Origin: Sabellastarte sp. h YS-2021
Taxonomy: Eukaryota; Annelida; Polychaeta; Sabellida; Sabellidae
Assembly: GCA_964017235.1 (NCBI GenBank)
Contig: OZ024928.1
Location: 153,784,881 to 153,848,880, forward strand
Length of the DNA: 64,000 nt
Reading direction: 5' to 3'
Each line of letters begins with the position of its first letter. Position 1 is the stretch's first letter. Below, piece by piece: positions 54,170-64,000 of this stretch. Under the pieces are notes generated by a model. It had not been told where the DNA came from, made no database searches, and saw only the letters and a program-made list of their open reading frames with translations. Position numbers and translations under genes: made by a program.

Positions 54170-54471
54170 CTCCACCAAGGAGGTTATGTTTTTGCCTGGG
54201 TTTGTTTGTGCGCTTGTGAGTTTGTTTGTGAACAAGATAACTCAAAAACTTATGGACAGATTTTGATGAAATTTTCAGGACATGTCTGAAAAGGTAAAAG
54301 GAAGAAATGATTCAATTTTGGGAGTGATCCGGATGACTGTCTGGACCTTCTGGATCCATGAAATGTGACAGATAAAGACAAATAACTCAAAAAGTTGTGG
54401 ACAGATTTTGATGAAATTTTCAGGATATGCGCTCCCTTGGCGGAGGTCTGCGCTCTCCCAGTGCTCTTGTT
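54170..54471. mobile_element. Interspersed MITE-like repeat with CTCCRCCAAGG ends
   Basis: CTCCACCAAGG at 54170-54180 pairs with CCTTGGCGGAG near 54436-54446, followed by 'gtctgcgctctcccagtgctcttgtt'. The inside contains a roughly 147-bp duplication ('ggacagattttgatgaaattttcagga' occurs twice). Non-coding. Related fragments lie at 53228-53490 and, inverted, about 55590-55800. Superfamily not assigned. Confidence 0.6.
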
Positions 54472-54699
54472 TATGTATACTTATTTTTATGTTAAATACC
54501 TGGTTTGTGAAACCTGCAAAACTTACTACAGGTACAATATTATACCAGTCAAAGTTGTAATCAGGGTCCTTGTCTGAATAAGATAGGAAAGAATAAACAG
54601 AAAAGGGTAAAATTAGTCAAGTACTATTTTATTTCTGAGATATTTGCATACTGAGTCAACCAAAAAATGTACATACACAAGGAAGACCACCTCATATTA

Positions 54700-55017
54700 T
54701 TATTATTATTATTGTTATTATGTATTTATACTCAGCGCAATATCTCCATATACTACAGGACTCAAAGCGCTATTTAACCAATCCGACTGCACAGGTACAG
54801 CCCCAACTCACAAGTAACTGACAGTCCCCTAACTGGAAGATAGAGGCTCAAGGATGACCATTTATCAACGTCCTTGAGGTTCTTTAACCTGCCACTGGGG
54901 ATATTAGGACCCAATGACAGAGGGCCGCCATTTTAAGTGGTCATCCGAGCCACTATGTATCTGCCTGTACCTGGGATTGAACCCACGTCCTCTGAGTTCC
55001 TAGACAAGTGTGCTCAT
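54700..55017 (-). mobile_element. tRNA-derived SINE (third copy) with att microsatellite
   Basis: Same body and tRNA-like head as at 3255-3563; the B box GGTTCAATCCC-like sequence is readable at about 54972-54983, and the A-box end is truncated near 55015. An att repeat (54696-54722) adjoins its 3' end. Confidence 0.78.
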
Positions 55018-57493
55018 ATGAAGTTATGTTTGCATTATACAGCAAAAAATTACCACTACTATATTCAAGTAATAATAATATTGCTTCTACTTTTGTAGAT
55101 TTTAATTGCCTTCATAAACCCTCCTGTCAAAAGTCCATCACTTTTCTCTGCAACATTGTGCATTGAAAAAATCACAGATTGCCATTGAACACCCCTGCTG
55201 TGTACCTTTTAATAATTTAAGATGGCAGAAGTAAAATTCCTACTTTTTAGAGTGTTTATGAGTATGTTATATGAAAAATGTATGTGAATCTGGGACAGAG
55301 CTTACTCCGGCAAAAACAGTTAGTGTCTTTTTTGTTACATTGAGTGTATTGAGTAGTTAAGCCTTGTGTTACTCATTGACAAATATTTATGTCAACAGGT
55401 ATAAAGTCACACAACAACCTCACACCACAGTCATGTACACATTACCTGAATGGGGAAATGGTCTACTTAGTTCAGATGTCATCAGATATGCTCATACTGC
55501 AGATATCATGCCATATTTTACTTGACCAAGTAAACATCTTTCTTCAATTATGCAAATGGCATTTTCAAAATTGCAATGTGCACAAATGTTATGACAAGAG
55601 CATTTGGAGAGGATATACCTCTGCCATCAAAGTCTGTCCATAATTTTTGAAGTATTTCCAAAAAAACAAATGGACAAACAGACAACATACGCTGCCAAAA
55701 ACATAACCTCTTTAGCAGAGGTGACCTTTTTTAAGGTATTTTCCAAAAACAAAGGGACAAACATGCTGCCAAAAAACATAAGCTGTTTAGCAGGTGTGAC
55801 ATGTTAAAGGGTGTGTCCGTGCGGTTTATGGCATTAGAATCATGTACAATAAAAAAGAATTGGACTGCTTTCTTGTACACAAAATGCAACTTGTTCAGTC
55901 TCTAAATATTTCATTGCTTCATTTCCTAGCTGTTCATGTATATTTATACTTACATAAGCTATATTTTCTTGTACTTAAATGTCAGCCATGATTTAATAGC
56001 TGGTTTCCAGTCTCAGTGTTCAGTGTTACCATAAGTACATTGTAGTTTACTTGTAATTCACTTTGAAAATACTTCTTAGGAAAGTGAGTTCCTCTCAATT
56101 CTTTCTAAAAACTTTTATGCACATTGGTTTTCAATATCAGATTCATAAATGTACATCAAACATATCGGGTAATTGAGTACAAAGGTTAAACGAAATATTT
56201 TTCAGAATCCTTAAATAAATAATCTAATTTCAACTAACAATAATACATGTAGTTGATCATAATGCTGTTAAATATTGGTTTAACTTCTGTTAAACAAAAG
56301 AGCATCAGTCACAAGGCACTTCAGATCTATCTTTAGTTGACTTATCTCTTTAAAATCCTGTATTAAGGTATCATGTTATTCCCCACTTGAATAAAAATAA
56401 TAAGCTCATGGAAATACCATTGTGTAATTTATAGATAGGATGTGGGAACACTTCCTGTTTAAATATTTCCAAGTGTCAGAGATTTTCCCATGTAGTAATA
56501 AATGAGGCAAATGTGTTTGAAAAAGACAAGGGGAAAAACCTGTCCATGGGTTATTCAATGGCAGGAAAATTTTACAAGAATATCTTAAAAGACAAAAATT
56601 AGGGCTTGATATTAAAGCTTGTACAAATAGTAGTGTGTCACTTTACCACAAAGAACTGAATGGCAGAAAATTTAAGAAAAACAAACTAATTATTTGCTGA
56701 ATGATATCATATACCATAACAGAATATGAAAATTTTAAATAGGAGATAAAAGAATGGAATAAATAATTCTTCTCAGCCATATATAGCAGGGGAAATTTCT
56801 ATGGGAAAACACCTGAAAATGATAAGTGAAAGTGTAGTTGAAAGAGGTTGACTATTAACACACAGTGGTTTTAGGATCAGTTTTGAATTGAAATTTTATT
56901 TCTTCTTTTATATACTTTTATGCTCTTCACTTTTAGGTAGAACTTTTAACATAATTGAAAATCAAATATCAGTCAAAATTCGCCATAACATAACTGAAGT
57001 CTTTTCAAACAGTCCCCCAATAAATAATTACAGTTTTTCTTTTATCATGTTTTATACACAGTCACAAATATCAAATTCTCTGTTACACATGTATTAAGTG
57101 CCCCACAAGTAAGGCTGAAAGCGATTTGAATTTAACTATCCGCTTAATTGTTCTGTAAAATCTACGATTTTCCGATTAATCAGTTATAGTGTATACTCAC
57201 CTGCAATGCCCGAAATCACACTAATACAGCATCCAATATGTACAAATAAATAATATCTTGTCATTTTTATTGACCCTTTTGTTACATAAGGGATAAATTG
57301 GGCACACTATAGATATCAAAGATCTTTTACAGTGACAAAAATGATCAAAATAGAAAATATTTAGGCATAATAATGCTAATCAATGATGGTTTCTTTCTTT
57401 TGGTAGTTTTTATCAATTAATTGAATTGTCATTTTACTATTCTTATTCTATGGCCATGCTAAGGATAACGATTATCTGGTATTCGTGTTTCAG
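55018..57493. other. AT-rich spacer with a repeat fragment
   Basis: About 55590-55800 is an inverted, duplicated fragment of the CTCCRCCAAGG family ('aacataacctctttagcagaggtgacc' and a second shorter copy). Short frames (up to 84 codons) have no motif. Confidence 0.5.
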
Positions 57494-58724
57494 CCTTACC
57501 CACAAGGGATGCTAGTTTGTATTTAGGGGAAAGGAGAGAGAGAGTGGGTCCACCGGCTCCCGCATTTTGTATTGTTTATAGCTCGGCAACCACTGGGTGG
57601 ATTCTCTACAAATTTAACATATGCATGCAGTAGCCCTCGGAAAAAATTCTGAATATGGTGTCAGTTGACATTTCAATCAATCTGAGAAGTCACATGACCA
57701 AAAACATGTTTTTCAAAGGGGTGTGCTTGTCCGGATGATAACTTAAAAAGTGCTTCACCTATTCTCATGAAATTTGGCAAGTAGGTTCGTTATATAGATG
57801 TCTGGGAACCATTAACTTTGAAAAGTGATCCAATACAAAATGGCTGACTTTTTAACGCTTAACTAAATGCCACGATTTTTCTTAACGCTGAAAAAGAATT
57901 GTTTTTCCTGCCAATTTTGGCGGTCATTTTGAATTTCTGCATAAAATGCAATTATCTCAGAAAGGGTGTGAGATAGAGCAATTTCAATGAAAATTTTGAC
58001 CCCCAGGGTATATGCAGAGTCTACTTGCGACTTTTCCCAAAAATCATTTTCCCGTCATTTTTGGTGGCCATCTTGAATTTCTGCATAAAACGCAAAAACG
58101 CATTTATCTCAGAACGATGTGAGATAGAGGATTTTGACGAAATTTTTGACCCCCAGGGTATCTGCAGAATCTACTAGCGACTTTTCTCAAAAATCTTCCC
58201 CCCCCCCCCCATTTTGGCAGCCATCTTGAATTTCTGTGTAAAAGGCAAAATCACATTTATCTCCGAAATGGTGCGAGACAGAGCTATTTTGACAAAATTT
58301 GAGACCCACAGGTTATCTGCAGTCAAGTCTACTTACGAGTTTTCCCAAAAATTGTTTTCGCACCATTTTTGGTGGCCATCTAGAATTTCTGCATAAACCG
58401 CAAAAACGCATTTGTCTCAGAAACAGTGCGAGATAGAGTGATTTTGGTGAAATTTTTTACCCTGGGGGTATCTGCAGAGTCTACTGGCGACTTTTTCCAA
58501 AAATCATTTTTAAACCATTTTTGGCGGCCATCTTGAATTTCTGCATAAAACACACAAAAAAAAAAAGAAACATCCATCTACAAAACCTTGCATTTTGGCA
58601 TAAATGGAATTATGGAACATATTAAACACAGGAAGATGGCTATTCCTACAAAATCATTAATACTCATCAGGACACTTTGATTTTGCTGTGCAAAAACAAT
58701 TTCTCTTGCAAAGCAATACTCTGA
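57494..58724 (+). mobile_element. Diverged Helentron-like relative of the 13291-16200 element
   Basis: Start 'ttacccacaagggatgctagtttgt' aligns with the hairpin start at 13291; 'ctcccgcattttgtattgtttatagctcggcaacc' follows, as there. The end 'ggacactttgattttgctgtgcaaaaacaattt...ctctga' aligns with 16141-16200 and finishes CTGA before T. The middle has about five 150-bp units with 'ccatcttgaatttctgcataaaa'. Non-coding. Confidence 0.7.
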
Positions 58725-60039
58725 TTTATATTACAATCACTTTTTGATATCCAAAGCATCCTCTTATTCATTTGGATATTTTAACAGTCTTATGTCCTTT
58801 TTGACTTCTCTTTTCTTATTTATCTTTCTCTTTTAATTTGTGGTATAATTTCTGATTTAATTTCTTTATCATTTTGTTTCTGTGTTATTGTGTTCACACA
58901 TTCTCCCTTGCATCTCTTTTATTATCTCTGTGATTACAGACACTTGGTCAGTTTGATCTCATAATTTATACACATAATTTTCAATGTATAGATAATTAGA
59001 TGTAACCATTTGGCCAATCATATTGCAGAAACTCTAAACAAGTCAAAGGCACTAGATAACATATGGTTTGTCATTCAAGTGACATATCAGGACAATTACC
59101 ATTTATAGAATAATGTAATGTAATGGTAGATATTTGACAAATAAAAATTGCATCATATAAGAACATTAATTTACACACTTTATGAAATAAATAGAAACTG
59201 CAAAAAGAACTAAATCAGCCAAAGAACCAAATTTAAAAACTTGGGGGAGGAAAGATTGGGCAGCATTAACATTAACCTTAATTCTAAAAGTACTAAATTT
59301 TACGATATAATACTTACATGTTTATATATGCACAATAATGTATATGGATTTTGTAGTTTTCAGAAAACATACTATCCCCTGAATTCTGGTCAAATTCTCT
59401 CCAATGCTTGATTATGAATGATTATTAGTCCAATGTAATGTTAATTACAAGACTGTGAATGCTTTATGTACAAAACATAACAAATGTGAACACAGAAACA
59501 CAATGACAACCTCTTGGTGCTTGTAATTTTTTTTGATGGTCCAAGGACTTAAATTCTAGCTTTTCTCCAGTTCTAGAAAAACAAGTACGTGATTAAAATG
59601 ACTTTAACCTTTCGCTAGAAACTGCCCTTCATTTGCTACTTCTGGAGTCAATGGACAAGGCTAGTGGAGCATTTAGAGGTTATAACCCAATAATATCACA
59701 GATAAGATTATTGGTGCATTGTGTTGATGTTATTATCTTAGGTATCCTGATTATTATATCTCCACACATTCCATCTTGCTCACTCAGTAGTCAGTAGATT
59801 TATGCCAGACTGATAGCTGCAAGAAAAATTGCTTTATTTTGTCAAAACTAGGATTCTTTCTGAATCATTCATGGTGGTGCATATTATTTATATCTCCAAG
59901 CAAAGTTGAGGGCATATTGGTTTATTTTAGCTTGTAGTTATTTAAGTACACTATGGAAGCCATTCAAATATTTTGGCGAGGTTTGGAAAAACAATGACGT
60001 TTTGATATCCAGTGCCTATAGAGCCTTTGTTTTTCTGAC
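58725..60039. other. AT-rich spacer, no gene recognised
   Basis: No motif, RNA or repeat boundary supported. Confidence 0.5.
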
Positions 60040-60365
60040 CCTTCACCCCTGCTTCAAGGTCAAACAGGATACACTTACAGAAAAGGCCTTGCATATTCCA
60101 TGTTATTGGTCCTGGAGGTTCAGAATGTCAAACCACTTTAAGAAAATCATGGAAAGCAAATCTTTTGTTGAGGTCAGGTTAAACATTTTGAACCACTTCG
60201 AGGTCAAACATAGTTGAGATACCTAAAATACCTTATAAATCCCTCATTATTGGTTCCAGGGGTGTGAATATGAAAATGACATTAGGGTAATCATGAACAG
60301 ACAATCTCTTGGTAGGGTGAGATTTAACATTTGACACCTGTTTTAAGAGCAAATAGATTTAACTT
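60040..60365. repeat. Diverged satellite, about two units of the 150-bp monomer
   Basis: 'ttattggtcctggaggttcagaatg', 'aaaatcatgg' and 'gaggtcaaac' recur as in 51150-52310. Directly left of the fourth DIRS element. Confidence 0.6.
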
Positions 60366-60693
60366 ATCATAAAACTATTATTTTTATTGCGTTAATACAT
60401 CCTATCCAATGGACAATTGCTTTACCGGTCGGCGCGACCGGTCCCGCCAAACGTCAGAAAAAGACGTCCTGTATATACTACCGGCAGGACCGGTCACAGA
60501 GTGTGCATTCGCCAGGTGGCGCATCGTACTTCATTTCCTGTTTACCTTGACATCATAGCATCTTTTTCGTTTGGTGCGAAAGAGTGTGCAGAAGATTTTC
60601 CTCAGAGATACGTTTTTGAAGTTTTACAACAAACTCTTCCAAGTTTCTTGTTTTTTATTAGTACGGAGTAATTATACAACGTTACTGATCATT

Positions 60694-62721
60694 ATGTCGT
60701 CTCCTGGACAGAAACGAGGTTCTTGCGGGCACGTTATGGCCCTTTTCGACAACCACCAGAAATGCGCGCGTTGTCGTGACAAGGGGATGGGAGACGACCC
60801 CTGTGTTAAAAAGCTGGATTGCCAGATCTGTAAGTCTTTTACGCCTGCACAGATCCACCAGTTAGCAACTCCGACCTACAAGGAAAGGAAGGAACGTTCT
60901 GAGCAGAAGAGGGCTGAAGGTAATGCAAGCACGACCCTCACTCTAGTGGACCCTTCAGAAGTTACACTGTTGGGACGGGTTAGCTGTGACAAGTCCTCCC
61001 CTGTTGATTCTACTCCAAAGAAGAAGAAGCGTTCTGATGGCTCTCCAAGGTCGAGTAAACGGAAGCATAGCAGCAAACCTACTTCAGACGACCTCAAGTC
61101 CCTTGATGACAAGTGGAGTGAGAGATTTTCACGTCTAGAAGCTATGCTGATTAACCAATCCTTTGCTGTTCCGCTGAGACCGGTGACCTCTGCCTCTGTA
61201 GTGCCCAGAGAACACCCTTTCTTTGATCCGGGTGCTTCTACAAGTGTTTTGTCTTCTGAGGGCACTGGTGACGTTGCTACGCAGTTGACGGCTACCCAAC
61301 CTCCGCTGGGGGTTCCCGGTACTGAGGCTGAGAGAGATGGTGTTGAGAGTGCTACACACCCTGTTCAGGGCCCCGGTACCTCTACAGTGTTAGCCACCCA
61401 ACCTTTACTGGTTCTCGGTGCAGGGACGGCCACCCAGCCTACACAGGCTCCTGGTGCGGGTCCTGAGATTCTACCTGCCGGTGTTGAAACTACACTGCAT
61501 AACCAGTCGCCTCCCATTGGCCAGGACTCTGACGTTGCTAGGCAATCTGATAGTGAGGCTGAGTTGGATGGGGAACCGTCATCTCCGGCTAGTATTCACT
61601 GCCAGGGTGATTTACCGGACACAGCTACAGATCAGGAACTCTCTGAAGACGCCAATTACAGGGAAACTATTAGAGGGGTTAGAAGTTTCATGAACTGGCA
61701 TCACATCCCGGATTATGACAACTCAGCTGCCTCTATGGATGATAATCCTTTTGCCGGTTCTAGAGTGAAGACTACCGGTAAAGTGTCAGTTAAATTGTCG
61801 GTTGATGAATGGCTTTGCAAAAAACTGGAGAAACTGAATGTAACTATTGCTGAAGGTTATCCAGCTAGAAATTCTGAAACCAGTGGACTGCTACGTGACC
61901 AGTTTGTAAAGACTCCACATTCTTCCAAGTGGTACGACATGCAAGCAGTTAAGAAGGGCGACGCGTCTACCCAGGCTGTATCCCACTGGTCTCCGGAACC
62001 GGCAAAGCTGAACAGCATGTTCTCTAGGGTCGCAAGAAGAAGTTTACCTTCTGCTCCAGCTTCCCGTACATTCAGCCAAGATACCCTTCGAAGGTGGGAG
62101 AAGGCATTCAGGGAGCAATCCGTGATGTGTAATCACGCTGCTGGTCTATCGAGATGCCTTACTAAAGTTCAGGACTCAATGGTTACCCAGCTGAAGTCTC
62201 TCCGGTCAGATTCATCAAAGGGCAAGAGTGCTGAGAGAACACAGCAAGCTATTGAAGAACTTGAATATCTGGTGACCTTTAAACGGTCAATTTCCCAAGC
62301 TATGCAGCGCACCATGCAGGATCTCTCAGAGGGAGTTTTCATCAGCATGGCCAACCTCACTCTGGCACGTCGGGATAGCTATCTGGAGTTTATCCGTGGT
62401 GGAGTTAAACCTGACACCTTAACTGCCTTACGTACATCTCCAGTCCACTTACTCTCACTGTTCCCGGACAGCCTACTGGTCAAGGCAGAAGATGAGATTT
62501 CCCGTAATGAGGAGAGGCATTCTATGGGTAACACACAGAGGAAACCCGGACGTTTTCATCCGTACATTCCCTCCAGTACTAAACCTTCACACCAGCCGGA
62601 CCGGAAACCCACTACACCGGCTTGGAAACAAATCAGAGACCGGCAAACTGGTCAGAAAGGTGGGGGTAAAGCCTCAAACTTTAACCAGAAGCCGGCCAAA
62701 GGGTTTAAGAAGCATAAATGA
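60694..62721 (+). CDS. DIRS ORF1 (Gag-like), intact
   Basis: 675 codons from ATG 60694 to TGA 62719-62721; an earlier in-frame ATG at 60571 falls in the leader, but the Cys/His start typical of DIRS Gag follows 60694. Residues 8-50 hold a conserved cluster: CGHVMALFD, H, CARCRD, DPC, DCQIC and TPTYKERK. Next come a Lys/Arg-rich basic patch (PKKKKRSDG), a long Pro/Thr/Val/Gly-rich middle, a helical domain (about 380-580) with WSPEPAKLNS-like residues, and a basic, Gly/Lys-rich C-terminus (GQKGGGKAS...). Presumed to bind the RNA and form a particle; this has little direct evidence in the family. Overlaps ORF2 by ATGA. Confidence 0.85.
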   Translation: MSSPGQKRGSCGHVMALFDNHQKCARCRDKGMGDDPCVKKLDCQICKSFTPAQIHQLATPTYKERKERSEQKRAEGNASTTLTLVDPSEVTLLGRVSCDKSSPVDSTPKKKKRSDGSPRSSKRKHSSKPTSDDLKSLDDKWSERFSRLEAMLINQSFAVPLRPVTSASVVPREHPFFDPGASTSVLSSEGTGDVATQLTATQPPLGVPGTEAERDGVESATHPVQGPGTSTVLATQPLLVLGAGTATQPTQAPGAGPEILPAGVETTLHNQSPPIGQDSDVARQSDSEAELDGEPSSPASIHCQGDLPDTATDQELSEDANYRETIRGVRSFMNWHHIPDYDNSAASMDDNPFAGSRVKTTGKVSVKLSVDEWLCKKLEKLNVTIAEGYPARNSETSGLLRDQFVKTPHSSKWYDMQAVKKGDASTQAVSHWSPEPAKLNSMFSRVARRSLPSAPASRTFSQDTLRRWEKAFREQSVMCNHAAGLSRCLTKVQDSMVTQLKSLRSDSSKGKSAERTQQAIEELEYLVTFKRSISQAMQRTMQDLSEGVFISMANLTLARRDSYLEFIRGGVKPDTLTALRTSPVHLLSLFPDSLLVKAEDEISRNEERHSMGNTQRKPGRFHPYIPSSTKPSHQPDRKPTTPAWKQIRDRQTGQKGGGKASNFNQKPAKGFKKHK

Positions 62722-64000
62722 CAATTATTGTGTTTCAAATGTTGTCAGATTTGAACCCACCACCAGTGACAGATCAGAAGAACAGCAATTTGACTTTAAA
62801 TGTAGACTCTCATGTTGCAAATGCTCATATTGTCACCGGGTTGCCACAAAGGAAAGGTGTAAATCCCAATATATGTCAATTGTACACAGAAATAAAATAT
62901 GTGAAAGATGTTTCTTGTGTAGGTCACTTACCTTCTGTAAAGCTTGTCACCAATGCCCAACATGCTGTTTTAGATCCCCCTGTAGGGGCGAGGTTAAACC
63001 AGTGCTGGCAGAAATGGGAAACCCTGGGTTCAAGTCCAAAAGTGGTAAACATACTGAGGGAGGGTTACACTCTCCCCTTCCGGTTCAGACCCCACTTGAC
63101 AAGGTCACCGACTGTAATAAGCAACTACCACAATCCAACCAAACAGTCCTTCCTTATAGAGGCACTGTATCAGCTGATAAACAAAAATGCAGTCGAACCG
63201 GTGGACAATCCAAATTCATTGGGGTTTTACAACCGGCTATTTTTGGTACCCAAACCTAACAACCGGTGGAGACCCATCCTAGACCTGAGCACCTTGAACA
63301 CCTTTTTAAACACAGGATCGTTCAAGATGGAGACCCCAGAGACCATAAGAACCTCCCTCCAAGTAGGGGAGTGGGTCACATCCATAGATTTCAAAGATGC
63401 ATACTTCCATATACCCATTCACAGTCAGTCCAGGAAGTACATGCGTTTTTACCTCCAGGGTCGGTCCTATCAGTTCAAAGCCCTTCCCTTTGGCCTTTCC
63501 ACAGCTCCCATGGAGTTCACAGTGGTGGCCAAAGAGGTCAAGCTCATGGCCCTTCAGAAGGGTATAAGGATCCACCAGTACCTAGACGACTGGCTGGTGA
63601 GAGCCTCTACCCTCCATACCTGTCTCCAGCATACTCAAACCCTGGTCACACTTTGTCAGGAACTAGGGTGGCTGGTGAACAAGGAAAAGTCAGAACTGGC
63701 ACCCAAACAGGTCTTCAACTTCGTAGGTTACCAGTTCGACCTGAAAGAGGGCAAGGTCAGACCAACAGAAGAACGTTGGCAGGCCTTGACAGACAAGATC
63801 AGATCAATGATGTCGGATCCGGTATGTCTGGTCCAGAAATTCATGTCCCTCATAGGTCTCCTCACTGCAACAGAAAAACAAGTCCACTTAGGGCGACTCC
63901 ACATGAGACCCATACAGTGGCACTTGAAAAACAATTGGAGGGTCCCAGAGTCACTGGAAAAGGTGATCCCGGTCCCCAAGTCCCTCCACCCCCATCTAAG
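62718..64000 (+). CDS. DIRS ORF2: reverse transcriptase (partial, continues past the window)
   Basis: ATG 62718-62720 overlaps the gag stop (ATGA). About 85 unfamiliar residues precede PPVGARLNQCWQKW and REGYTLPF, the classic DIRS lead-in. RT motifs then follow in order: FLVPKPNNRWRPILDLSTLN, SIDFKDAYFHIPI (first catalytic Asp), LPFGLSTAPMEF, YLDDW (catalytic Asp pair, from about 63580), LGWLVNKEKS and FVGYQFD. No stop or shift to 64000. It copies the element's RNA; RNase H and recombinase should follow. The start could instead be reached by termination-reinitiation at the overlap. Confidence 0.92.
   Translation, partial: MTIIVFQMLSDLNPPPVTDQKNSNLTLNVDSHVANAHIVTGLPQRKGVNPNICQLYTEIKYVKDVSCVGHLPSVKLVTNAQHAVLDPPVGARLNQCWQKWETLGSSPKVVNILREGYTLPFRFRPHLTRSPTVISNYHNPTKQSFLIEALYQLINKNAVEPVDNPNSLGFYNRLFLVPKPNNRWRPILDLSTLNTFLNTGSFKMETPETIRTSLQVGEWVTSIDFKDAYFHIPIHSQSRKYMRFYLQGRSYQFKALPFGLSTAPMEFTVVAKEVKLMALQKGIRIHQYLDDWLVRASTLHTCLQHTQTLVTLCQELGWLVNKEKSELAPKQVFNFVGYQFDLKEGKVRPTEERWQALTDKIRSMMSDPVCLVQKFMSLIGLLTATEKQVHLGRLHMRPIQWHLKNNWRVPESLEKVIPVPKSLHPHL

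Larger units (their letters stand above)
60381..64000 (+). mobile_element. Fourth DIRS-type element, 5' part, apparently intact, runs off the window
   Basis: Left end TTTTTATTGCG, as in the other DIRS copies, then a 310-bp terminal repeat/leader rich in ACCGGT and GGTCGGCGCGACC palindromes. Next are an open gag ORF (60694-62721) and an RT ORF (62718 to beyond 64000) with no stop or shift. RNase H, the recombinase, the internal complementary region and the right repeat are outside. Confidence 0.88.

Overview
This is animal genomic DNA, almost certainly from a marine invertebrate. A bivalve or related mollusc is my best guess, because rolling-circle (Helitron-like) elements with satellite cores are typical there; the sequence does not prove it. 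I found no convincing host gene exon. The window is AT-rich intergenic or intronic DNA colonised by mobile elements, several nested inside one another.

Layout. 1-5313: AT-rich DNA with a piggyBac-type miniature element, a degraded satellite and two reversed tRNA-derived SINEs. 5318-27148: one complete Ty3/gypsy-type LTR retrotransposon on the minus strand, bounded by 303 bp and 311 bp LTRs and a 4-bp target duplication (GTTC at 5314-5317 and 27149-27152). Read on the minus strand it has: 5' LTR, primer-binding site, leader, a gag starting with a helix-hairpin-helix and coiled coil, capsid, zinc knuckle, a U-UUA-AAC frameshift signal, protease, reverse transcriptase/RNase H, integrase, then an extra gene for a TatD-type metal-dependent nuclease where env would normally lie, then polypurine tract and 3' LTR. 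It has been hit by a hAT miniature element (11842-12339), a Helentron-like element with two satellites (13291-16200), and a DIRS element plus a Helentron tail (20637-26544).

27494-38956: Helentron-like elements with hairpin 5' ends and satellite cores, one of them split by a second DIRS copy (29576-35158) that keeps inverted terminal repeats and the diagnostic internal complementary region. 40963-49763: a third, older DIRS element, broken by a pogo-like miniature element (44485-45306) and by a decayed PIF/Harbinger transposon (45622 to about 49065) carrying a transposase and a MADF-BESS partner. 50757-52367: a compact, complete Helentron-like element with about seven satellite monomers. 52368-60380: sparse DNA with a SINE, a fold-back repeat family and another Helentron-like element. 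60381-64000: the 5' part of a fourth DIRS element whose gag and reverse transcriptase frames are open as far as the window shows; its rest lies outside.

How the genes work together. The LTR element supplies Gag and Pol by a -1 frameshift, while its third gene lies behind a splice-acceptor-like sequence, as a subgenomic env would. DIRS elements use reverse transcriptase/RNase H and a tyrosine recombinase, with the internal complementary region templating the circle. The Helentron-like copies encode nothing and would depend on a Rep/helicase supplied elsewhere. The most unusual object is the retrotransposon-borne TatD gene, whose metal-binding residues are all still present.
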